DNA of 64,000 nt, taken from the NCBI RefSeq assembly GCF_041381155.1, contig NC_091134.1:9146755-9210754 (forward strand). Direction: 5' to 3'. This stretch comes from Argopecten irradians. Taxonomy: Eukaryota > Mollusca > Bivalvia > Pectinida > Pectinidae. Shown here in pieces: positions 34,811 to 63,766 of this stretch. The position numbers were made by a program, and so were the translations under genes. The notes beneath the pieces are model-generated. The model saw only the letters and a program-made list of their open reading frames with translations, was not told the origin of the DNA and searched no databases. Every line of letters begins with the position of its first letter. Position 1 is the stretch's first letter.

Positions 34811-36300
34811 AACCACCAAATGACAAACTTATTAATATGTAATTTTAATATCATTTTATCATAATGCACACAAACTTATACTTCAAATACTATCTACATC
34901 TTTGTACACTTAAGTTAATTTCCTGTAAGTCTGATTTACAGGTACAAATATATATTACTGTATACGTTACTTATTTTAATGCAGTCAAATTTTAGTGCAA
35001 TGCGGAACACATTAAATCATTATTTGTTAGCGCGGATATAAATAAGTATAATTCGATAGTTCAATACGGGGAATACCCCTTTATAAAATTTGGCCCTGTA
35101 TGCAAATTAACTCTTCAATGCAGACAGCGGGGAAAACGCAAAAATAAAACTACCCCATAAATAATACGTTTAGAGTAATTAATATGTAAATTCAGTGTTA
35201 CAATGTATGTAAATTTACATACTTTATTATATTTAGATTGGAAAATGTTACCGTTACACAGGTATTCTGGCCATTAACTATTATAAAGCAGCACTGTCAT
35301 ACAAAGCATGTGTATTTCACTGTACAATAAATCGTGCTATGAAAAATGTTATCTATTTCATATTGGTACATGTAGAAAAGTGAAAAAATATATATCAATA
35401 CCATATTCACTATAATTAGCACTCTTTCCCCTACACACGTAATTAATGTCAATCCCCTCCTCTGGAACAGGAGTTGAATGAAGTTATATTTAAGCCCCCA
35501 TCCAATGGATTTCACAATGTTTTACAAGTTCTGTGTGATGCTTATAACATCAACATTGTATCCCATATTATATGAAATATATGTTATGTCATGAGTATAA
35601 ACTATGAGGTCTTTTACATCTGATGTAATAATCCGTCTCGAACAAAATTTTTAGCAAGTGACCGTGATTAGTGTGCCTTGACTAGTACTTTAAAAATTAA
35701 AATATAACTGACTTTTTCTGAGTTGTTTTTGTTTACAACTTTCATATCGGTTCCCCAATAAGTGCCCCCATTTGTTACAATTTTTCAAGCGCTCTGGGTG
35801 CTAATTACAGCGAATACCATAATTTGTACATCATCAGTGATCTGGAATTGAGCTCCCAAAAGTGTTTGATTTAAGATTTAACCAGTATACGGAGACCATT
35901 TTTATAATCAAGACCAATAAAACGTGTCTTGTTTCTTTCATCATGCATCATTCATCAGGAAAAAAAGAACAGAAAATGTTGCTATACTAATTAAATACCA
36001 TGAAGCCAGCTATTTTCACAGCTAGGTCAGACATTCGAAACATGCACTTAAAAAGTATAGAATATGAATTCTTAACAACCCTGCATAATATATTCAAAAT
36101 TTCATGTTCTTGTGATATGAAAGGGTATATATATATTTCATACATATTTCTTATCATTTCAGGGATCAAATATTTCGGAACACATTTCTGTATTCCTAGA
36201 AATCATAAAGATATCAACCTGTAAAATTAACCAAAAACATGTCTGTATATGAAATGATTCTTTTTTTGTTGCTATAGTTAATACAATAAATAAAACTTCC
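34811..36300. other. Gene-free interval downstream of the PPP1R35-like gene
   Basis: AT-rich, no exon or repeat family recognised; presumably contains the 3' UTR of the PPP1R35-like gene near its right edge. Confidence 0.5.
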
Positions 36301-36301
36301 A

Positions 36302-39300
36302 CTATTTGCTGCCTCCGCTAAAGTTACTGGTCCCCTCCCAAACTCTATTATGTCTGTAAAGATCGAAAGCGCTTTGCTGTGAAGCAGTAGACAGGGATTC
36401 CGTTGGCAGTGGTAATCCAGGGACGGATAACTCCGGATGTTCCTTCTGAAGACGGGGAGTAAAGAGTTCCATCAGATCTGGCTCTTTCCTATCCTTAGAT
36501 ATCTGTAATAAATATGGTATATTTGGTTAGGAATCAAACTTGCAGCTATAGATGGATAAAGGATCTTAAATGAGTGTTAATTTTATTGTATTCATTTAAT
36601 TTTTCAAAAGTTTTTTCCAAACACCACACAATGTATACGTACATATATAACATACACTATAAAACTATAGTCAAGATCTAGAGTCTAAGAATTTTTAGCT
36701 CACCTGGCCCCGTCAAAGTTCCTATAATATTCAATAACATCTGTATTACGAACTACGCTATGCTTTTAACCAAGTGATTTTGTTGAACCCAAGAGGTTCT
36801 GTAATAAAATAACTGTGTTTAACTGAATATCTATATATATATATATATCCGCCAATGCAATCCTATACTAATTACCTGGGACTTGGTGGCCTGACTCGAC
36901 TTAACTCGACTTGTCTTTTCCTTCTCTACCTGAGAGCATAGGTTATCTACAGGAATGTGTAGAGATACCAGGCCAGCAAACTCTTCATCTAACTGGTTTA
37001 CGCGGGATGCAGCCTAAAGTCAAAAACATTATCACAGATATATATCATAACCAACACATCTTTGGAATTTCATTTTTCGGCAAATACCTTCACATAAGTT
37101 TCTAAATCTTGCTGCTCAAAGAGAAAATGTATAAAAATTTTCAATATGTGTGTATAATTTGTATATAATTAGAATACTGACAATATTAATTTCAAGAATT
37201 AATCAATTTTCATTTCAGAATATTTTATTGTCTGATGTGTCAATATGTTAATTACATGTAATATCAATTAATCAATATGTTCTAGATTAGCTCATTACAT
37301 TCAAAATCAACCTTAAAGTACATTCTTTAACTGGAAAACAAAATAAGTAACTCTTTCATCATCTTTGACATTCCAGGGTTTGAGATCACTTACGATCACT
37401 ATCCCCCTGGAGTATCTCATACAGTAAAACTTAAGGCAGCTAAGAGGAAAAACTCTGAACCAATCACAAGCCAGCAAATATTTCTTTGAAGACTACTGAG
37501 AGAGCGACACCCAACATCAAAGCCACAGAGTCAACAGTGTACAGTTATACGGCTCTTTTGATGTGCATCAATTGCAAAGGACTATATATTATCCGTTCTT
37601 TTCTGTTGCCTCCAGTTTTACTAAAAGATAGCTAGTCTAAGGGTGTAGGGATTGTAAGTGACCAGATCCCCTGGAGTATCGAGGATGCTTTTTCAACAGA
37701 TAGGTCAGTACTAGTACAATGCTAAAGGCTGATCATTGCATAAAATATGTAAATACTGGCAGGTATATGGGTGAGTTATTCCTTTTACAGACCACTTCCC
37801 TAATTTTCATTAACCTAATTATTGTGCTAATAAATCAAAAACATAATTCTGGTAACAACTTGATCACAACTTACATACATATGCATGTAGAGTACGTACT
37901 AGTATAAATTGTGAAAATGACCCTTAAATGTCTAATCTGGACCTTTGTGTATTCTGGCTGAATTGTATGGCATTTTCCTTCTTAATTCATAGTAATTAAA
38001 AAGAACTGTATAATCCAGAAACCTGGCCATACCTGCCAAATAAGCTGGTCTCAGTGACATCCAGTCTAGACAAAGTTATACTGTATTTTTCTACTGACCT
38101 TTTCCCTAATTTCTGTTTGTTTCTTGTTTGATGTCTTGAGTTTACGTTCGAGCGCCCGCTGAACATCCACCTCACTTCCTTTGATCTGTTCTAATTCTGT
38201 CCTCATTCGAAGTGTACTGTTATACTCGGGCCTTGTAAATACATGCTCGTAATCTGAAACTGTCTCACTCTCCTCGGAAAAAGGAAACTTGTATTCATTA
38301 GACAATAAATCATCTTTGGACTCCCTTGTCACTCGTACTTTCCTCTTAGGCAGTGAGGTTATAGATTTTGCCTCTGGTTTGAAGACAGGTTCTTTAGTAT
38401 TTTGTCCAGTAATAGCAATTGTTTGCTTTGAATTTTCACTTGAAACATTTTTGGAATTCTTCTTAGTTTTTGCTGATTTGGATGTTTTCACAACAATATC
38501 CTTACCAGTAGAGCTGTTGTTGTCTTCTTGAGGTAAAACAGTCGGCAGGACGGAATAGTGAGTTTCAGATGCTTTATTGTCACCTAAAGGCACTTTTTCT
38601 GTGTTTGTTACTGGCACATAGACAGTTTGCTGATTCTCCTGTCGAATGGAATATTGTTTGGGTTTGCTGAAAGATGTAGTGGGGATTTGATCCGTCATAT
38701 CTGACGATACAACGTCTGTTTCATCCCTTTCACTATAAGCTGAAGGTCGATATGGTTTACCAGATACACTTGTTTTTCCTAAACTATCATTAAGATTTTC
38801 CTTATCGGAATCACTAAGACTATTCTCCAGTTCAAATCTGACTCTGTGTTGGCTTTTGGCTTTTAAATAATCCACATTGTCATGCTTGAGATTACTCTTA
38901 TGAACACCTAGTTCTTTTTCTGGAGTTATACATAGGTCTGGGTCCGGACCAGTTAAGTGTGGTAACTGTTCGTGCTGCTTTGGTATTGGGTACATCGGTT
39001 TATTTTGGATTTGTCTTGACAAGGAAGAACCTTTATAGGGAGACACACAGAGCAATGGGTCTGGACCAATCACATTTTTCTTTCCGTTCCATGGTTCTGG
39101 TGCTTGGCAGAGAGGGATGGATTCCTCAGAACTCTGCGATGTATCCCAGCCTGGGGGAGGAAAGCGAGTGTGAACTTTATCCTCTAAATTAAGGATTTCA
39201 TAGCTTGACACAGCTCCATGTGTTTTTTCCACCCGCTGTACCAGTGGGTATCTATGTGCTAGGGGCTCGGTAGACTGACAGGCAAAATGAGTAGCCATGA

Positions 39301-39333
39301 TGGAGGACTTCATGTATAGGTCTGATGCAATAT
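36302..39333 (-). CDS. PPP1R35: PPP1R35-like centriolar protein (protein phosphatase 1 regulatory subunit 35)
   Basis: Coding exons on the minus strand are 39313-38099 (405 codons), 37013-36876 (46 codons) and 36502-36302 (66 codons plus TAG), all phase 0 with GT-AG borders: 517 residues. The first coding exon starts at acceptor 39333; a second Met at residue 6 is an alternative start. Residues 157-160 are RVRF, a perfect RVxF PP1-docking motif. The N-terminal two thirds is Ser/Thr/Lys-rich and probably disordered, with a duplicated GPDPxLCxxP motif at 83-92 and 122-131. The conserved part is C-terminal: a helical ERKL segment, then EEFAGLVSLHIP, LMELFTP and the FDLYR..RVWEG ending, as I recall from the PPP1R35 C-terminal family. 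Vertebrate PPP1R35 acts in centriole elongation and centriole-to-centrosome conversion. This protein is about twice the human length; the family call is from memory of the pattern. Confidence 0.7.
37372..37690. mobile_element. MITE family D copy in the PPP1R35-like intron
   Basis: Ends CCAGGGTTTGAGATCACTTACG and CCCCTGGAGTATCGAGGATG match the copy at 24700, as does the interior (AACCAATCACAAGCCAGC). Moderately diverged. Confidence 0.7.
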
Positions 39334-39529
39334 CTGTAAATTAACATATGGAAAATATCACTGATACTCATATATAACTGTAATAAATATATTTTATGAA
39401 TTTCTCATTTATGGAATTACATTATGCATGTAGGTCTAAGACCTTAGGAGTGACTGATCAGATTTTTATTTAAAGGAAATGTTACTGACTGGTTGCACAC
39501 CATGCATGTATTTGTATGACCTGAATCAC

Positions 39530-39960
39530 CGGAATGTGTACAAACTGAATCACCAGACTTTGTGGAATCTGAATCACCAGTATTTGTACAATCTGAATCA
39601 CCAGAATTTGTGCAATCTGAATCACCAGAATTTGTACAACTCTGAATCACCAGAATTTGTACAACTCTGAATCATTTGAATGTACAATCTGAATCACCAG
39701 AATTTGTACAATCTGAATCACCAGAATTTGTACAATCTGAATCATCAGAATTTGTACAATCTGATTGAGTGAATCATCAGAATTTGTACAAGCTGAATCA
39801 CCAGAATTTGTACAATATCGATCACTGGAATTTGTACAACCTGAATCACCAGAATTTGTACACTCTCAATCACCAGAATTTATATAATCTGAATTGCCAA
39901 GTTTGTACGATCTCAATCACCTGAATTTTTATGATATTTGAATCACCATATTTTTTTCCA
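39530..39960. repeat. 24-bp degenerate minisatellite
   Basis: Units around CTGAATCACCAGAATTTGTA with many point differences and indels, about 17 copies, in the first intron of the PPP1R35-like gene. Confidence 0.85.
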
Positions 39961-40719
39961 TTTACACATGGGAAAACAGGTAACCATCTCTTTTTTATAA
40001 TCTGATCGAATCACCATTAATTTGTAAAATCTTAATCATCATTCGGTTTCATGTATGGTGCCTTTTTCCTACAAAAAACTCAAAATGTCAAAGATTGGTA
40101 TGATATATAGTACAATAGTAATAATACAAATTCTGACATTGATAAATATCCTTGATAGACCAATAGCATTATCCACGATGTTATAGTTATAGAATAAAAG
40201 GCTACATTTTTATAAGAGAGGGGGGAAATGAAACTTCAAAGATATACTGTGTATATAAACTGACAAGTTTAACCGGGTACCCTTAAAACAACTCTAAATA
40301 GGTCTTTAACTTTAGTCCATGTGGCATCTACTAATAAGTGTCTCACACAATATTGTCATATGTGAAATAGTAGGTAGTTCAGTACCCAAGGGGAGATAAT
40401 CTTTAATGCATTTTCAAAAGACGCATCATTATCTACTTATTTTCCTAGACATACCATGTGAAAACAGAAAGGGATACTATGAAATCGCCTAATAAATAGT
40501 TCATATATACATCATAATATATACATCAATATCTCCACAAACTTATTTTAACATATGACTGTTAGTCTAGAACAACACAAGTTTCAACATGAAAACAACT
40601 TGCCAAATACGCAAACGGTTTGTTCTTCAAGGCTCTTCTTAAGAAGGACAATCGACACAAAATGAAGTAAAATATACACAAATCAATTGTTTCCTTTATG
40701 CATAATTGCGGTGAATTAC

Positions 40720-40795
40720 CTGCGTAGTGATCGCTGCAAAATATCTACATCTTTCACTGACTTTCAGTGATAAAGTTGCGCCGCCATTATCGAAT
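40720..40795 (-). other. PPP1R35: Probable untranslated first exon of the PPP1R35-like gene, with a 7-codon uORF
   Basis: On the minus strand a good donor (GCAG|GTAATT) ends at 40720 and can join the acceptor at 39333, leaving the main ATG 20 nt into the second exon. The exon contains ATGGCGGCGC at 40787, a 7-codon upstream ORF (MAAQLYH, stop at 40764) that would precede the main start. The exon's 5' limit is not visible and 40795 is a guess. Confidence 0.45.
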
Positions 40796-40982
40796 GTAAA
40801 CACAGGAAGTAAAAATGGTCGTGACGTCGTTTCGCCCAAAAGTATGCCTGACTGGGACGTTTCGTCCCGTATTTGTTGGACAAACCGTCTTTGATTTTAA
40901 TTTTGAATTTGGACCGAAACGTCAGGATACAGTAGCGGAAAGTCGTATCACACATGCGCAAACTTACATAAATATCCTGAAT
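40721..40982. promoter_or_regulatory. Shared head-to-head promoter of SDHB and the PPP1R35-like gene
   Basis: The two genes diverge; the SDHB ATG (40983) and the putative first exon of the other gene lie about 200-260 bp apart. The interval has no TATA box. It carries GCCGCCAT at about 40780-40787 (reverse ATGGCGGC, YY1-like) and a CRE-like TGACGTCG near 40825. Compact TATA-less bidirectional promoters are usual for housekeeping pairs. Transcription starts are not known. Confidence 0.5.
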
Positions 40983-57136
<16,154 letters not shown>

Positions 57137-57795
57137 CAGATCATAATAATAGCAGTTTATGGTACAAACAGTTGATGTAGGAGGGATTATACACGATAGT
57201 GATTTAATATTACCAATAACAGTTTTTTTATTATCACTCTCAGCGTATAATAGGGGCTGATTTTGTTCTGGGATACTGACTTTTCTATACAGACTTTAAG
57301 TCCGCAACTATTAACTTTTCGCAATGATGGAAAAAGGGAACTTCCTCTGTTTGTAAAAGCTATTCTTGCTTTTTGCTTTGTTGCAGAAAAATTCAAAAGA
57401 CTTAATTACTCTGTGATTTATTTTCAAAGGAACTTTTTTTGTTTTGCACTTAGAATGTAATTATCATAAGAAAAGCATTCTTACTTATAAATCCATTTTG
57501 ATCCAGAATGATCATTTTGGAAATTAAAAAAAAATGTAACAATGCTTTCGAAAAAGACATGATCTTGTCTTCAGAATATGACTTTTCTGTGGTCAGTGTC
57601 AGAGAGGGATGTATACATGTACTACTATCTCATGGTTTGTAGGGAATTAAATGCATTTTAAGCATTTCTGTGTAAAGTTGTTATATTTTAGGTATGTTAT
57701 GCACCTCTCCAATTTGTATTTATTTATACACGATTTTAAAGAGATAAATCTATGTAAAATTATTTTGAATAAAGAGTTGATGAGATGATTAGGAA
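57137..57795 (+). terminator. SDHB: SDHB 3' UTR with polyadenylation signal
   Basis: AT-rich sequence without ORFs follows the SDHB stop. A canonical AATAAA lies at 57768-57773, so the mRNA probably ends near 57790, about 100 bp before the 23-bp satellite array begins. Confidence 0.6.
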
Positions 57796-57894
57796 GGGGT
57801 TGATGTTATTCTTATCTAAATGTAATGCTATATGATAATGAGATCAAAGAGGAGTGTTGGCATCGACTATTGAATGATCTATACTGGTGAAATG

Positions 57895-60660
57895 AAAAGA
57901 TGGAACTCTTTGCCCCCAAAAGATTGAGCTATTATGATAATTTGTCTTCAAAAGTTTGAGCTGATCGTCTCCAAAAAGTTGATCTGTTAGTCTCCAAAAA
58001 TTGTGTTGCTAGTCTCCAAAAGATTGAGTTGCTAGTCTCCAAAAGATTGAGCTGTTTGTCCCCAAAAAATTGAGCTGTTAGTCTCCAAAAGATCGAGTTG
58101 CTAGTCTCCAAAAGATTGAGTTGCTAGTCTCCAAAAGATCGAGTTGCTAGTCTCCAAATGATTGAGCTGTTTGTCCCCAAAAGATTGAGCTGTTAGTCTC
58201 CAAAAGATTGAGTTGCTAGTCTCCAAAAGATCGAGTTGCTAGTCTCCAAAAAATTGAGCTGTTTGTCCCCAAAAGATTGAGCTGTTAGTCTCCAAAAGAT
58301 CGAGTTGCCAGTCTCCAAAAGATCGAGTTGCTAGTCTCCAAAAGATTGAGCTGTTAGTCTCCAAAAGATTTTGCTGTTAGTCTCCAAAAGATTTTGCTGT
58401 TTATCCCCAAAAGATTGAGCTGTTAGTCTCCAAAAGATCGAGTTGCTAGTCTCCAAAAGATTGAGCTGTTAGTCTCCAAAAGATTGAGCTGTTAGTCTCC
58501 AAAAGATTGAGCTGTTTGTCCCCAAAAGATTGAGCTGTTTGTCCCCAAACGATTGAACTGTTAGTCTCCAAAAGATTGAGCTGTTAGTCTCCAAAAGATT
58601 GAACTGTTAGTCTCCAAAAGATTGAGCTGTGAGTCTTCAAAAGATTGAGCTGTTTGTCCCCAAAAGATTGAGCTGTTAGTCTCCAAAAGATTGAGCTGTT
58701 AGTCTCCAAAAGATTTTGCTGTTAGTCTCCAAAAGAGTCAGCTGTTTATCCCCAAAAGAATGATCTGTTTGTCTCCAAAAGATTGAGCTGTTTGTCCTCA
58801 AAAGATTGAGCTGTTTGTCCCCAAAAGATTGAACTGTTAGTCTCCAAAAGATTGAGCTGTTGGTCTCCAAAAGATTGAGCTGTTAGTCTCCAAAAGATTT
58901 TGCTGTTAGTCTCCAAAAGATTTTGCTGTTTATCCCCAAAAGATTGAGCTGTTTATCCCCAAAAGATTTTGCTGTTAGTCTCCAAAAGAATGAGCTGTTT
59001 GTCCCCAAAAGATTGAATTGTTCTTTTTCAAAAGATTGAGCTGTGAGTCTCCAAAAGATTGAACTGTTAATCTCCAAAAGATAGAGCTATTCGTCTCCAA
59101 AAGATTGAACTTAGTCTCCAAAAGATTGAGCTGTTTGTCCCCAAAAAATTGAGCTGTTAGTCTCCAAAAGATCGAGTTGCTAGTCTCCAAAAGATTGAGT
59201 TGCTAGTCTCCAAAAGATCGAGTTGCTAGTCTCCAAAAGATCGAGTTGCTAGTCTCCAAATGATTGAGCTGTTAGTCTCCAAAAGATTGAGTTGCTAGTC
59301 TCCAAAAGATCGAGTTGCTAGTCTCCAAAAAATTGAGCTGTTTGTCCCCAAAAGATTGAGCTGTTAGTCTCCAAAAGATCGAGTTGCCAGTCTCCAAAAG
59401 ATCGAGTTGCTAGTCTCCAAAAGATTGAGCTGTTAGTCTCCAAAAGATTTTGCTGTTAGTCTCCAAAAGATTTTGCTGTTTATCCCCAAAAGATTGAGCT
59501 GTTAGTCTCCAAAAGATCGGTTGCTAGTCTCCAAAAGATTGAGCTGTTAGTCTCCAAAAGATTGAGCTGTTAGTCTCCAAAAGATTGAGCTGTTTGTCCC
59601 CAAAAGATTGAGCTGTTTGTCCCCAAAAGATTGAACTGTTAGTCTCCAAAAGATTGAGCTGTTAGTCTCCAAAAGATTGAACTGTTAGTCTCCAAAAGAT
59701 TGAGCTGTGAGTCTTCAAAAGATTGAGCTGTTTGTCCCCAAAAGATTGAGCTGTTAGTCTCCAAAAGATTGAGCTGTTAGTCTCCAAAAGATTTTGCTGT
59801 TAGTCTCCAAAAGAGTCAGCTGTTTATCCCCAAAAGAATGATCTGTTTGTCTCCAAAAGATTGAGCTGTTTGTCCTCAAAAGATTGAGCTGTTTGTCCCC
59901 AAAAGATTGAACTGTTAGTCTCCAAAAGATTGAGCTGTTGGTCTCCAAAAGATTGAGCTGTTAGTCTCCAAAAGATTTTGCTGTTAGTCTCCAAAAGATT
60001 TTGCTGTTTATCCCCAAAAGATTGAGCTGTTTATCCCCAAAAGATTTTGCTGTTAGTCTCCAAAAGAATGAGCTGTTTGTCCCCAAAAGATTGAATTGTT
60101 CTTTTTCAAAAGATTGAGCTGTGAGTCTCCAAAAGATTGAACTGTTAATCTCCAAAAGATAGAGCTATTCGTCTCCAAAAGATTGAACTTAGTCTCCAAA
60201 AGATTGAGCTGTTCATCTCCAAAAGATTGAGCTGATTTAAATCGCCAAAAGATTGAGCCGTTAGTCTCCAAAGGATTGAGTTGCTAGTCTCCAAAAGATT
60301 GAGCTGTTTGTCCCCAAAAGATTGAACTGTTAGTCTCCAAAAGTTTGAACTGTTTGTCCTCAAAAGATTGAACTGTTAGTCTCAAAAAGTTTGAACTGTT
60401 CGTCTCCAAAAGAATGAGCTGTTATTCTCCAAAAGATTGAGCTGTTATTCTCCAAAAGATTGAGCAGTTATTCTCCAAAAGATTGAGCTGTTAGTCTCCA
60501 AAAGATTGAACTGTTATTCTCCAAAAGGTTTAGCTGTTTGTCTCTAAAAGATTAAACTGTTATTCTCCAAAAGACTGAGCTATTCGTCTCCAAAAGATTG
60601 AGCTGTTCATCTCCAAAAGATTGAGCTGATTTAAATCTCCAAAGATTCAGCTGTTTGTCT
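57895..60660. repeat. 23-bp minisatellite, about 118 copies, with a 1.08-kb internal duplication
   Basis: The unit is close to TTGAGCTGTTAGTCTCCAAA plus AGA. Stretches at about 58080-59120 and 59160-60200 match unit for unit with an offset of 1078 bp, so a large block was copied. The array starts about 100 bp after the SDHB polyadenylation site. Minus-strand frames with IFWRLTAQSFGD repeats are by-products. Confidence 0.97.
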
Positions 60661-61194
60661 CTACCTGGATGTGGTTTCCAGACCAATTTTGCGAAAGGAT
60701 TTATCAAATTGGTGGAAACTTCATGCCCAGAAAACTAGCATAACAGCTGTATTGAGTTGTCTCATATATTAACAAGTAAACTGGGGAAATATTTATTTGA
60801 TTGATACTAAAATATTCTGATTAGAAATTTATCGTGTTCATTGAGTAAACCATTTACATATATCTTTCTTATCTTAATTTAAAATTATGAAATTAATCAT
60901 TGGTAAGATTAATATGAAGCATATTTTCAGCATGTAATAGAAGTCATATGGACTTCAACAATTACTATACCAGGTTCATGTTTGATGCAGACTTTTGAAT
61001 TAGTTGCATTATGTTTCATGCAACACGTAGATCTTTTTACAAGATTCCCTATCAGCAAATATAAAATAAGGATTTTTCTTTTTTAACCCTCCATCATCAG
61101 ATGGGCAATATAAAATGCCTTTCATCTGTGTCTCGTCCAAAACAATTTTTAACTGATATTTCATTTAAATTGCGAAAATCATCTTCTCAAAATT

Positions 61195-61447
61195 TCAAAT
61201 GTAGGTTTCCCTAGGACCTAAGTTGTGCATATTGCTTTTTGGGACAAATCGGTTAACAAGCCGCCATCTTGGATTTTGATAGTTTAAGTTTGTTACTTTC
61301 TTCTCAGAAAGTACTGAAGGGATTTTTCTCAAACTTTGTATGAAGTTTGTAATTGAGAACTGAAATGGAGAGAAAAGATTCCTCTTTTCATTGTCAGACA
61401 TAGATCATTCTTTGGTGGGCACATAGATCCTTGGATCTCTTGTTAAA
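61195..61447 (-). mobile_element. 5' part of a core-repeat/Helentron-type element
   Basis: On the minus strand it starts AACAAGAGATCCAAGGATC and GTGCCCACC, then runs through GAAAAATCCCTTCAGTACTT and AAAATCCAAGATGGCGGC. No terminal hairpin follows. Confidence 0.45.
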
Positions 61448-63170
61448 TAAACAAGTAGATAATTCTGGGGGACTGGATTGGTGTTGTACAAAAATAAGAA
61501 GTGAATCACAATATCATCTTTAACAAGTTTATTGAATAGATTTTATTATAAATATGATAAACATAAATTTTAAGAGAGAAGAAAATAGACATCTCAGAGA
61601 GAACAATGATTTATCGTACCATATTATTGAGTAGTTAATAAAATCATAACTAAAACAAGACATCACCTTGATGTCAGTCTTAATTCACATGTAAACATTG
61701 ATGAAAACCATGCATATCTTTAGTAGTGTAAAAATAGCAATGTTCTATAAAAAAAAAATCATGTAATTATTCAATGAAAATCGTGCGTAGCTAATGCCTC
61801 AGTACAAGTATGAATTCTTGTTCCATATTAAAAACTGTAATAGGATTTTTGTTAATGAAATGTCCAATTACTGAATTACCACTGTTAAATGTAAATATTC
61901 CAAACATGTAAATAGATTTATGTATCTAACAAGTGTAAAAACCTACTTGATGTCGAATTTCAAACATATTTCACATGTTGAAATTAAATGAAGATACTGC
62001 AACAGTAGTGCAATACTACTAGAAACATTTACAGCATGTTCTATGTAAAAATATTTTTCACATGTCAATAATATTTGATGAAAATTACAAAAAAAAAGAA
62101 AAAAGAAAAAAAAAGTTCTGTGCAATTTAAAAAAAAAACAACATATATAACATGTACATCTTCCCAATAAAAAAAGTGCAAAATTGTAATCGATGTCATT
62201 TCATTTCTGCTTTTAATTTTATTCATTCATACTTTTATTATACATTACCTATATATAATATCAATAAATCCTAATATACAGGTAAAATCCTCCTTGATCT
62301 CCCAAGGATTGATACAATACTGTTTGTATCCACCCTGTACTCTGACAGACTGTCACAGTAAATTGACAGCATTACAATGGCGAAGTTCTTACAATCATTG
62401 ACAAAAATTTGTTCAAAGATCTTAAGATCTAGTAAATAAGCCTTCTTCAGTTCTTGGTCCCACAGATTTCTAAAGGGATACAGAAAATTCTTTTGAAGAT
62501 TACAGAGGATGACAATGCTGCAGCATCCACTTTCAATGCAGTTATTTTAATTTGTCTTGTCATGTACCAGTATACATCCATATACATAAGTTGTTGCGCA
62601 CAGAACCTTCAGTTTGGTATTATGTTGTCCAGGGATCTGACAAAGGTAGCATGTAGTTAATGTAATATGAGGTATATATAAAACCACATGAATTATTGCT
62701 TGATTGAAGTTTCATCTAAAACTTTCTGAGCGAGTGTTACACAATATAAAGGAAGCAAAAAAAAATGCCTTCTAGAGTATTAAGTATGTCCACAGATGTA
62801 GACACCATTCAAACGATGAAAATGCATTGATAGATCTGTTAGGACAGACAGATCTGTTCATGCATAACACCTACCAGTGAACAGGAGGTAGGGTAAATAT
62901 CTACCAATCAAATCTGGCATACCACAATAATTTTGATGTATGTTACAGGGTTTCAGCACTTCCATAGACCAACAGTAACAGGATATTGTCTAATATCAAC
63001 TTTTCACACATTCATCAGTAAAATCTCTAAGAGATAATTTTTAATGCCAAAAACTTAAACATGTACATTTAATAGTGAGTGCTACGTAATAACTCATTGC
63101 ACTGACTCCAGTGCTGCTGAAGCCCATTGATCGACTTTAGTACTCTATTTCTGAATCTCTCAGAAAATAT
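61448..63170. other. AT-rich interval without recognised gene
   Basis: Poly-A/T tracts throughout. A minus-strand AATAAA (about 61530) could end a gene entering from the right, which would make this a long 3' UTR, but no exon supports that. Confidence 0.35.
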
Positions 63171-63390
63171 AGCTAAATGGACCAGGCTTCTAGAGGCAGA
63201 GCTAGAGCAATACAAATCGGATGATAGGAATTAAGTTATACTTTAGAAGCAGAAGACAACAAATCAAAATGGGCCGAGGACAAAAAATCAAAATGGGCTG
63301 AGGAGGATCAACCTCCAGATGACATCCCTCTGCCACCAACTGGTGGTCTATTTCTGTTATCAACTGTTGATCAAGATTTTAGCAGAAATA
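63171..63390 (+). pseudogene. Coding-like scrap of unknown origin
   Basis: Two frames show protein-like composition: KWTRLLEAELEQYKSDDRN from 63175, then from 63249 AEDNKSKWAEDKKSKWAEED and PPDDIPLPPTGGLFLLSTVD. The frame changes between them and the second runs into the MITE at 63391. I do not recognise the family. It may be a pseudogene piece or an exon with unresolved borders. Confidence 0.3.
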
Positions 63391-63766
63391 TTAAAGATGC
63401 TCCACCGCCGACAGAGCATAAATGATACTCATCATTTGAACAATAATTGGTGTTAAATCATGTATATATATGTCTAATTAACACAAAAAATAATATAAAA
63501 TAATTTACTATTTACTAATTTACTATAATGGTACATGCGCAATTAGTACTTCATTCCATATAGGATATAGTGACACGGAATTTTTTCGGGATGCAATTAA
63601 TTATTTTTCATATTTTTAACTTAAAGTAAAATTAGAAGCTCCAATTTTTCAACTGTGGTAATGGTGTAAAGTAAGTAACTTTTGCAACTGAAAAAAATAC
63701 TTAATCGTCTGCTCCTGTTTTTGATAGCGAAAAAAATACCATTTGTCAGCAGTGGAGCATCTTTAA
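63391..63766. mobile_element. MITE family B, copy 3
   Basis: Ends AAAGATGCTCCACCGCCGAC and, inverted, TCAGCAGTGGAGCATCTTT, TTAA at both edges; interior as in copy 1. Just beyond, TTGACACACATGGGC is directly repeated (63828, 63863). Confidence 0.85.

Noticed and set aside
58676-60363. Minus-strand frames repeating IFWRLTAQSFGD
   Set aside because: By-products of the 23-bp satellite (three units restore the frame); no start context or flanking exons.
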